From Monocercomonoides exilis (taxonomy: Eukaryota; Preaxostyla; Oxymonadida; Polymastigidae): a stretch of DNA of 64,000 bases. Below, piece by piece: positions 58,201-64,000 of the stretch (positions are counted from its first letter, which is position 1; every line of letters starts with the position of its first letter). The DNA is taken from NCBI GenBank assembly GCA_001643675.2, contig LSRY02000006.1:1862501-1926500 (forward strand), given 5' to 3'. Below the pieces are notes generated by a model. That model searched no databases. It was given only the letters and a program-made list of their open reading frames with translations, and had not been told where the DNA came from. Position numbers and translations under genes: made by a program.

Positions 58201-61200
58201 TTGATTCGTGTCCTTCTCTGCTGCAGAAGTCTTCGCTGGGCATTGCAGGCTATCTCGACATTCCAGAGATCGTCTGGCGGCCGTTTCGTTCGACAGCAGC
58301 ACTGACACAATCTTCACTGAAATCTTATTCGCCAAACATAACTTCACTTTTTTCTCTTCCACCGTCTTTTGATACAGCGTGGATGCCATTTCAGCCGATT
58401 GGCTTCAACGACCCTTCTTTCATCTCTTCCTTCTTCTTTCCCACTTCTCCTCCTTCTTTTTACTGCCAAACAGGATCAGACAGACAAGAACCTAACTTAT
58501 CTGCCCCAATCTCGTATGTCGTCCCTACTCAGTCCTCTAATGAAATACATGCTCAGTCAACAATCTCCCTTCGCTTTGAGCTGCTCAGCTTTGCGCTGCA
58601 TGTCTTGCTGCTTCATCACAGCATGATTCGTTCAATGGAACTGCAATTGCTGTCACCAGACTCGAGTTCATTGTTCTTGCCAAACATCAAATTTGATGGA
58701 TGTGTAGAAGAAGAAAGCAATATTTCTTCTTCTCCTTCTGCATCAAATGACTGCTTATTGTTATCTTCAAGAATTCTTCCCAGTGCACTTAAATGTGTGA
58801 CACCATCGTTTCCTTCGTCTTCGCTTTCCCTGCTTCGCTCGTTCCTTTCTCTCTTCCGATGTATATGCGATGAGTGCTGTGCTTGCAACCAGGCAACTCT
58901 GCTTGTATTTCATTTAGCGCTGCTGATTCGATGCTCTGCTCGGATTTCTAAATCACCTTGGGATTGTGTTATGTCCTCTTCCATTTTGAAGGAGATGACG
59001 ACGATTGTGCTGCAGCGCCTAAATGTGATGAATAAACTGATGCTGCTTGAAACATTGCAATTAAATATTGAACAATTATCAAATATTAAAAATGAAATGG
59101 GCAATGAAGAGAATAATGAATTCTGGATTAATAGCTCCAACAGGAATGTTACAACTGTAACACTTAACACCACAGTAATTGATTCAATCTTTGCGTTTGT
59201 TGCAAAAGAGAAAAGCAAACTTCAACTTCAACTTCGCAACAAAATAGCTTGCCAATTTCACGAATTGAATGAAAATATGGATGTTTCCCCAAAAGACATC
59301 AACACTCCCTTACACACATCTCAAACACCCACTCCAACTGATTCTGTAAAAGTTCAAAGAAATGTTCCATCAAATGAACGAAAAGAGAACACAGCGAGCC
59401 AACAGACAACGTTAAAGGCGTTGTCATCAAGTCGGAATCTTCCATCACAATTCTTAAACATGAATCCAACCATTCAATTGATTGACAAACTTATGAAGAG
59501 CGGAAGCCAAATTCAGTATGCATTTCAGCAGATGCACCGGGCGTGGAAGTTTGTGCAAATTGCTCACGATACGCAGTTTGTGCGACTTGCTTCTCTTTTG
59601 CAAGAAATGAACTCCCAGCAAGTTCAAGAATTGCTCAACAATTCACAGTGCAATGAAGATGGAAAGGCGAAGAAAGATTCTTTGAATGCAGCTTTTTCCA
59701 AAAGAAATGGTGTGAATGATATGAGTAGAGAGGGCAACGAAACGGAAGATCATGAAACACTTTACAAGCAACTTTTTGAAAGTGCATATTTGTCCGAAAA
59801 ATTGTTGTCTGCATCTTCTTCTTCCAACGTGCTTGAATCGTTGCAGTCTTCGCAAGTGTTCAACGAACATAAAAAAAGCAATACAAATCTGATTGCCTCA
59901 AGTGATCTTTTAGAAGACCCAGGAGCTCGAATTCACATTTTCCGACGCATGGCGTTTTTAGTTGCCGCCGCTGAATGTTTTCTGTCTGCTGCTTCTCATT
60001 TTTCTAACTCTCGGCTGATTTCACTCAGTGCAACTGCTCGCCAGTTGGCTCAGCAAACTTTGTTTTTCATAAAATATCCAAAAATTTGCTGGGCAAACAA
60101 CGATGAATCGCCTGAATCTAACAAAGCTGATCTTCCTCCAGCTCAAATGCTTTCTTCTTTACACAATTTGCAAGACATTCTTTCATTTGATTTAAATCAG
60201 GCTTTAAAAGATGCAAGTTCACAAAATAAAAAGGAAGACAATCAACATACTTCAACAAATTCGATGATGAAGAATGAAGTGGGGAGGAGCAAGGGAGGAA
60301 GGAGCAGAGAAGGAAGGAGGGGAAAGGAAGAAAGAGGGGCGGGGAAGCGGGGAAAGGGGCCAGAAGGAAGGAGGATGTGGGAAGAGGTGGTGGAGGCGGA
60401 AAGCGGAAGGAGCCGGCCGCTGAAGGAGTGGTGGAGGCAGGTGTGTGTGGAGATGGAAGGGGCGGGGGTGGGGTGGGAAAGAGAAGCAGAGGCAGAGCAA
60501 GAGCGGGAGAGGGCGAAAGAGCGGGAGAGGCAGAAGAAGAAGAATGAGAGGAAGAGGGATGGGAAAGGGCTGATGGAGCGGGACATGAGCTCGACGTCGG
60601 TGGTGATGCAGAACTCGCCGTTGCGAGAAGGGGGCGGGGGAGGGGCTGGGCAGCTGCAGTTGCTTGCGAGGTCGGCGAGGCTGGTGATTGGGAGCGAAAG
60701 GGGCGGGGCGGAGGAAGGCAGGGATGGGGAGAGGTCAGGGGAGTGTGGGTGGCCTTCGTTCTTCACAGCAGCATTTTCGCTGGCGGAGGCAGACGGGGAA
60801 GGAGCGGGCGAGCAGAGCGGGTTTGAGGCGATGCACGCGAGCACGACTGCAGAGCTAGTGTGTGGAGAGGCGAGTGGGCTGCTGTTTGGGGATGGGGAGT
60901 TTGTGCCATGCTTCTTGTTTGAGTTCTGCTTGCGGCGCGGGATGCTTTCTGTTGCAGCGGAGCTGGCGAGGCAATGCCCGGCAGTGGGGGAGGCAGTGGG
61001 GACGACGATGTGGATTGGGATGCGGCAGGCGTGCAGCAGCGAGGGGAGCGAGAGCAACCGGGCAGAGTATGTGCGGCGGATGCAGGGGATGGTAGATGTT
61101 GTTTCGAGCAACGGAGGAGGAAGATGGGAGTCGGAGCAAAGCGGAAGGAGGCGATGGCTGCGACGGTTTGCAGGGCGAGTGCTGCCGCCGCTTCGGTGCT

Positions 61201-61388
61201 TTTACAAAAGCAGAAATGGTCGAGGCATAAGCGTCGAATCAGAAGGAAGAGACAAAAGAAGCGAGGAAAATGTGCAGCTAACAAAAGTGATGGAAGTACT
61301 TCGCAGAAAGATAGATGAAGGCGGAGTGGAGGACATGACTGAAAGTTTTGTTATAAAGCTGGAAGCCGAAAAGGAGGTAATAGTTTGA
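52212..61388 (+). CDS. Very large Ser- and acid-rich protein of unknown function
   Basis: Uninterrupted frame of 3058 aa from the ATG at 52212; an alternative in-frame ATG lies at 52266. I do not recognise the family. Visible parts: a helical N-terminus (LILKEAVNRSLPLIIENAF), an almost pure Glu/Asp tract at about residues 175-250, and long polar linkers rich in Ser, Asn and Glu. The hydrophobic helical blocks would suit an alpha-solenoid (for example SVLHTLALLLYAPIWSEAMI, LASLLQEMNSQQVQELLNNS, FRRMAFLVAAAECFLSAASH). The C-terminal 370 residues change composition sharply to Gly/Arg/Glu (GC-rich, 60.27-61.2 kb), then return to an ordinary sequence ending LEAEKEVIV. No signal peptide or clear membrane domain is seen. 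It is divergent from the channel gene. The last 209 codons recur inverted at 63375-64000. Function is unknown. Confidence 0.8.
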   Translation: MVWCNLSELLKSKDEKETMTINLILKEAVNRSLPLIIENAFLHYRAMEPVDAMYSWLISTIRSPSSNFITVLPSFQKVASDINCIEHSHQHFSSLIVFLLSNCCHSLLVRCFKLFHSSSPFISFIRFHHLMKRSNQNDSIKNLICFLSTGEKYWNHDQEDYPIMNKNEKEEFDEEEEEEEEEEGDEEEEEEEEGGEDEEGEADEEEIENEEENLEEEDDENGDESEKCDNGEEEDETKRKNTSKDDESNFKSEKEESQREDQQSKENASLSHIHSASSDSIYYPSIGSSSGPSCISEEDKAEIDQIASQKGKSIFTDANEWMKEAALITICLEAAKLIEHRLLNTNEKIARKENKKSGCCRVSLKTWMDNHSENKDPVLQFCGGLCPFLPASFAEEIDKSAKIISYALEMQKGLTGNEETETETKSEDSTVVKSELTNKSDSQIGNGNKLSSFEEKAKKEHDVERSDQSEHSFDIVIRNNDPNNTQFGASSNRTSELLSADPQLLLKVLRMLSSPAASLQHSETSTLLSSGNCKFSDSQQTYHFAFKRRIFEPLSEFVAGMMASDNASDEQEEQPILDITSTEEVVPLPLNQHDESEQEGVFKHHIEDSTNAVEGGSKEASDENSDEFSTIDEKLGVTIKKLLLDDTQKQNGSSQEPVQMDDATLQSELLSLIQLWRERMKKHSDNLSEEVNCENDAKNEVSENSDNDNKKDINKKECSLSSRNSDECLETEQEEREMWCIVASIISKRARNHLVGCLLMNSFSEESFSIEEATNVTQSSLQDSTQQHNLFTPIYIQHTADSIPIVRGTSISAASPQAPFYRSKMNVFIVQLAWLILIEGEKKMMSLRSERIKKNIQSQNGTENKDGLSTPRRNNVCENEILATPAPSFSSSFLSSSLSISPPAFSPTSFSSTSFVPSTLASSYVFSSFAQSIPSTPVSASPAASFSQFSSFVNHCQTFTEHSAFLSSSFSSSSLTPSRLAPQADSSAVPSSASAERRKKLLLSVERDLFIRCVCLMCNIQLPPRCFPRIFLFKPKSSLISASSDTCLALTGSGSSFVWQNGQQLQHPSAFYASSDAELDFGLAEMFKHSSLLFSNPSSFLSTLFGKAEPQPSSSSPLVPPFFVKALSVAEDIIKRWKVATKKQTVVFLSITEAKLVIVLSRLMAEQNALKETQADSLFVSQMSNGEKKEEGKVNDTPETPRNTLQSDASRDALISYAGPGNSVLQDNEEKEKKLKKDMLALTKNIRQFVLMKTKREKELRDYLDKLGQAEDSKTQNRSIEESDHLLSQFGKTPSFLSLPQEAIEKLSSSFSVAQTDFSAILSKSQSFAVFLSSVLPPFASSVNQLIRFSPTDTLSLSQLMCLLSLHSLSHISECLTDNTNTSQSAKLSNSYLQHLPFPTQQFLLMILSHFLSLPVAVVSTAPTSLLIHRILCHVNVNNISLISSKAEIGDNKQSTNAQIFNSSANASKEIDLTPSLLYSAQVVILLSSLLLLIRPMTREEVAEVLVDCVVIGSKVLMMKEEEGKELESRSAASSDGGSSKNQQSFEHDSLKDSSYSTENIPQPLQHQSRSENSTAKLVSSASQEQDVLSTPIQPRGTSFPVSFSDSNSLHSTSATSSPPWNHSLDSAGSVSSLAFISFSHLLPSLFSISECSLVSLLLRSYKLSSSLLSSFISLCDAPHIIHNIVLSSYSSIVLLSSVFSQNLSAPTADRAAFLSAVLSPTNSAWSLFASIFISRLSSSSPFDSFIIEDADDADAEIASDSTKLSASSQNDSSLMRSPEPNPVRASYRSHRDRQRVHSIVNPSFASSPLRFTSELASRVQSDPTSSPTQSPLTSPDSSSLASPPNSSYFSHQHKASEASPVLIQTSSGAASRGVPLHGNSGNNGNASAQSLSEQFMPSLKSINSSVVHADSAVFTFSFENRLNRITVIDEESEQTDELERQRRESNARNEKVLEKYQQKMLSLIHHYLRSPGVSVLHTLALLLYAPIWSEAMIQSFDSCPSLLQKSSLGIAGYLDIPEIVWRPFRSTAALTQSSLKSYSPNITSLFSLPPSFDTAWMPFQPIGFNDPSFISSFFFPTSPPSFYCQTGSDRQEPNLSAPISYVVPTQSSNEIHAQSTISLRFELLSFALHVLLLHHSMIRSMELQLLSPDSSSLFLPNIKFDGCVEEESNISSSPSASNDCLLLSSRILPSALKCVTPSFPSSSLSLLRSFLSLFRCICDECCACNQATLLVFHLALLIRCSARISKSPWDCVMSSSILKEMTTIVLQRLNVMNKLMLLETLQLNIEQLSNIKNEMGNEENNEFWINSSNRNVTTVTLNTTVIDSIFAFVAKEKSKLQLQLRNKIACQFHELNENMDVSPKDINTPLHTSQTPTPTDSVKVQRNVPSNERKENTASQQTTLKALSSSRNLPSQFLNMNPTIQLIDKLMKSGSQIQYAFQQMHRAWKFVQIAHDTQFVRLASLLQEMNSQQVQELLNNSQCNEDGKAKKDSLNAAFSKRNGVNDMSREGNETEDHETLYKQLFESAYLSEKLLSASSSSNVLESLQSSQVFNEHKKSNTNLIASSDLLEDPGARIHIFRRMAFLVAAAECFLSAASHFSNSRLISLSATARQLAQQTLFFIKYPKICWANNDESPESNKADLPPAQMLSSLHNLQDILSFDLNQALKDASSQNKKEDNQHTSTNSMMKNEVGRSKGGRSREGRRGKEERGAGKRGKGPEGRRMWEEVVEAESGRSRPLKEWWRQVCVEMEGAGVGWEREAEAEQERERAKERERQKKKNERKRDGKGLMERDMSSTSVVMQNSPLREGGGGGAGQLQLLARSARLVIGSERGGAEEGRDGERSGECGWPSFFTAAFSLAEADGEGAGEQSGFEAMHASTTAELVCGEASGLLFGDGEFVPCFLFEFCLRRGMLSVAAELARQCPAVGEAVGTTMWIGMRQACSSEGSESNRAEYVRRMQGMVDVVSSNGGGRWESEQSGRRRWLRRFAGRVLPPLRCFYKSRNGRGISVESEGRDKRSEENVQLTKVMEVLRRKIDEGGVEDMTESFVIKLEAEKEVIV
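60270..61200 (+). other. GC-rich, G/A-skewed segment inside the giant ORF
   Basis: From about 60,270 the coding strand becomes dominated by GGG, GGA and GAG words. It encodes Gly/Arg/Glu-rich sequence plus an Ala/Cys-rich block, and composition relaxes after 61,200. No other coding region in the window has this bias. The frame stays open throughout. Confidence 0.75.
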
Positions 61389-62254
61389 TTTTCTTTTGAC
61401 AAATTTCTTCTTGGTGCTGCCTTTGCGGCGCCTCTTAACCAAGAGACAGAGAGGCATTGGCTTTATGATTTTTGTACGTTTTTGTTTGTGGCCTTGCAAT
61501 TGTTTTTCTGATGCTTTTGTTTGTCAAGATTTGCGTTTGATGTCAAATGATAAGTTTTAATTAGAAGTGGCTTTGTTTAATGAGATTTAATAATTAAATA
61601 AACGAGAAGTTTTTTCTTTCTTTTTTCTTTAGTTAATGTCAAGATCGGTTCAAGAACAAATTTGATATATTGTGTGATGTATGATAAATTATTGCTTGTA
61701 TTCGTTAAACTATTATAATAATGTGAAGAAATATTTTTTAAAAAATTTTTAATATGAAATGAAAATTAAATGGCTTTAATTTTTATAGTTATTTTTTTCT
61801 TTTTGTATTTCACAAAAATTATTCAAAAATTAAATTGGATATAATTTATTAACAAGCAAAAAGTTGAGTTTTGTATTTGAAAAATACTTTAGAGGTTTTA
61901 ATCTCTTTCTTTCTTTTTTTCTTTCTTTCTTTTTTGAAAGAAATTGTGTGTGTGTGATTATATTTGAAATTGTAACAATATTATGGATTCCGTTCATTCA
62001 TTAAATCATTTGTGATTATTTGCATTAGTATGGCATAAATGTTTGATTTTGAATGTGATTTGACACACAATTAAAAATTAGGCCTGATTATTTTCTTTTA
62101 AATCAATCACCTTGATTTATTTTTTCCGATTCACAATCTAAAATAAATAAATAAATTTTCAAATACAAAAACAGTTTATAGTTAGTGTTAATAATGGTGG
62201 AGACTTTCAATAACTGTGGACATTTGCATTATCTCAACGACCGTTGATGGTTAC
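60763..62254. repeat. Left arm of a large inverted duplication
   Basis: Reverse complement of 62508-64000. Paired positions sum to 124763 outside about 61,440 and to 124762 inside it, because the right arm has one extra C in TTAACCC. Within the 185 codons compared, the encoded protein is identical. The arm covers the 3' end of the giant ORF and its 3' flank. Confidence 0.93.
61389..62170. other. AT-rich 3' flank of the giant ORF
   Basis: No gene is seen. A CTTT-rich tract with a short TG repeat lies near 61,905-61,960. The whole stretch is mirrored at 62,592-63,374. Confidence 0.6.
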
Positions 62255-62590
62255 ATTTGGACAATTAAAGTGTTTATTTTATTTTTGTATTCTTACAATT
62301 ATGTTGGAAAGAAAAGAAACTTCTTTCTTTCAAAAATATAGAAAAATTCATCATAATAATTGAGAGAAACCCGTTGAAAAAAGACTCTTCGGGTTTCCCC
62401 GAAAAAAGAAAATTATATCAAACAAGTTCATCTCGAAGGATGAACCATTGAAACTAATCTTTTTATTCAGTATTCATTGAAGAAAATAGTTGTTAAATAA
62501 TCTTAATGCAACTATCAATGGTCATTGAGATAATGCAAATGTCCACAGTTATTGAAAGTCTCCACCATTATTAACACTAACTATAAACTG
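62171..62590. mobile_element. MITE-like element at the centre of the inverted duplication
   Basis: A 420-bp segment with inverted ends starting CAGTTTATAG and ending CTATAAACTG. The ends carry GGTGGAGACTTTCAATAACT and its complement, and similarity fades after about 75-85 bp with several mismatches (for example 62,241 and 62,247). About 250 bp of centre is unpaired. The same end family occurs at 5972-6036, so this looks like a dispersed non-autonomous DNA transposon. Borders are uncertain because the flanks are themselves palindromic. Confidence 0.55.
62368..62396. other. Short hairpin at the symmetry centre
   Basis: AAACCCG (62368-62374) can pair with CGGGTTT (62390-62396) around a 15-nt loop. 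Its midpoint coincides with the midpoint of the large inverted duplication. Confidence 0.5.
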
Positions 62591-64000
62591 TTTTTGTATT
62601 TGAAAATTTATTTATTTATTTTAGATTGTGAATCGGAAAAAATAAATCAAGGTGATTGATTTAAAAGAAAATAATCAGGCCTAATTTTTAATTGTGTGTC
62701 AAATCACATTCAAAATCAAACATTTATGCCATACTAATGCAAATAATCACAAATGATTTAATGAATGAACGGAATCCATAATATTGTTACAATTTCAAAT
62801 ATAATCACACACACACAATTTCTTTCAAAAAAGAAAGAAAGAAAAAAAGAAAGAAAGAGATTAAAACCTCTAAAGTATTTTTCAAATACAAAACTCAACT
62901 TTTTGCTTGTTAATAAATTATATCCAATTTAATTTTTGAATAATTTTTGTGAAATACAAAAAGAAAAAAATAACTATAAAAATTAAAGCCATTTAATTTT
63001 CATTTCATATTAAAAATTTTTTAAAAAATATTTCTTCACATTATTATAATAGTTTAACGAATACAAGCAATAATTTATCATACATCACACAATATATCAA
63101 ATTTGTTCTTGAACCGATCTTGACATTAACTAAAGAAAAAAGAAAGAAAAAACTTCTCGTTTATTTAATTATTAAATCTCATTAAACAAAGCCACTTCTA
63201 ATTAAAACTTATCATTTGACATCAAACGCAAATCTTGACAAACAAAAGCATCAGAAAAACAATTGCAAGGCCACAAACAAAAACGTACAAAAATCATAAA
63301 GCCAATGCCTCTCTGTCTCTTGGGTTAAGAGGCGCCGCAAAGGCAGCACCAAGAAGAAATTTGTCAAAAGAAAATCAAACTATTACCTCCTTTTCGGCTT
63401 CCAGCTTTATAACAAAACTTTCAGTCATGTCCTCCACTCCGCCTTCATCTATCTTTCTGCGAAGTACTTCCATCACTTTTGTTAGCTGCACATTTTCCTC
63501 GCTTCTTTTGTCTCTTCCTTCTGATTCGACGCTTATGCCTCGACCATTTCTGCTTTTGTAAAAGCACCGAAGCGGCGGCAGCACTCGCCCTGCAAACCGT
63601 CGCAGCCATCGCCTCCTTCCGCTTTGCTCCGACTCCCATCTTCCTCCTCCGTTGCTCGAAACAACATCTACCATCCCCTGCATCCGCCGCACATACTCTG
63701 CCCGGTTGCTCTCGCTCCCCTCGCTGCTGCACGCCTGCCGCATCCCAATCCACATCGTCGTCCCCACTGCCTCCCCCACTGCCGGGCATTGCCTCGCCAG
63801 CTCCGCTGCAACAGAAAGCATCCCGCGCCGCAAGCAGAACTCAAACAAGAAGCATGGCACAAACTCCCCATCCCCAAACAGCAGCCCACTCGCCTCTCCA
63901 CACACTAGCTCTGCAGTCGTGCTCGCGTGCATCGCCTCAAACCCGCTCTGCTCGCCCGCTCCTTCCCCGTCTGCCTCCGCCAGCGAAAATGCTGCTGTGA
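62508..64000. repeat. Right arm of the large inverted duplication
   Basis: Inverted copy of 60763-62254, running to the window edge, so its full length is unknown. It differs by one inserted C near 63,323 and by mismatches next to the central element. Confidence 0.93.
63375..64000 (-). CDS. Inverted partial copy of the C-terminus of the giant unknown protein
   Basis: The minus strand is open from the window edge at 64000 to TGA at 63375-63377 and reads the same C-terminal sequence as the giant ORF at 60763-61388, ending LEAEKEVIV. It is open at the edge, so it may be a second full gene or a 3' fragment. Its presence depends on the inverted duplication being real. Confidence 0.6.
   Translation of the reverse strand, partial: TAAFSLAEADGEGAGEQSGFEAMHASTTAELVCGEASGLLFGDGEFVPCFLFEFCLRRGMLSVAAELARQCPAVGEAVGTTMWIGMRQACSSEGSESNRAEYVRRMQGMVDVVSSNGGGRWESEQSGRRRWLRRFAGRVLPPLRCFYKSRNGRGISVESEGRDKRSEENVQLTKVMEVLRRKIDEGGVEDMTESFVIKLEAEKEVIV

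Overview
The window is nuclear DNA of a protist eukaryote. It has spliceosomal introns (43-199 bp, donors GTTTG or GTATG/GTATA, acceptors TAG/CAG), a canonical beta-tubulin, a Ser/Thr kinase, an IP3R/RyR-type channel and a karyopherin. Intergenic DNA is very AT-rich, and the long proteins carry serine and acidic runs. Relics of large beta-helix surface proteins and the overall style recall oxymonads (Preaxostyla, such as Monocercomonoides or Blattamonas). That placement is inference. Stop usage fits the standard code.

Layout. 0.4-5.3 kb: six-exon karyopherin-like gene. 5.97-8.2 kb: solo transposon end, a decayed pogo/DDE_1 transposase and a beta-helix fragment. 8.4-12.25 kb: decayed gene on the minus strand. 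12.3-20.8 kb: a transposon-like unit with about 1.4 kb inverted arms that match wherever compared. It encloses a three-exon gene for a ubiquitin-specific protease domain joined to a DDE-transposase-like domain, followed by a compact segment predicted to fold as RNA. 20.8-27.2 kb: more decayed coding sequence. 27.4-29.0 kb: AT-rich, empty. 29.0-32.2 kb: seven-exon protein kinase with an ARM/HEAT-like C-terminal region (minus), divergent from beta-tubulin (32.4-33.9 kb). 34.3-51.9 kb: a single uninterrupted 5863-codon IP3R/RyR-like channel (minus), divergent from a 9.2 kb intronless ORF of unknown function (52.2-61.4 kb). 60.8-64.0 kb: a large inverted duplication centred near 62,381, copying the 3' end of that ORF backwards to the window edge.

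The best candidate for an undescribed system is the 12.3-20.8 kb unit. It joins a deubiquitinase with intact Cys and His boxes to a transposase-like domain, between long near-identical inverted arms. The two very long open frames show the sequence is accurate at the base level, so the frameshifts and stops in the relics are probably real decay. Channel, tubulin, kinase and karyopherin are housekeeping genes with no evident functional linkage; the accessory material is concentrated at 6-27 kb and at the right edge.
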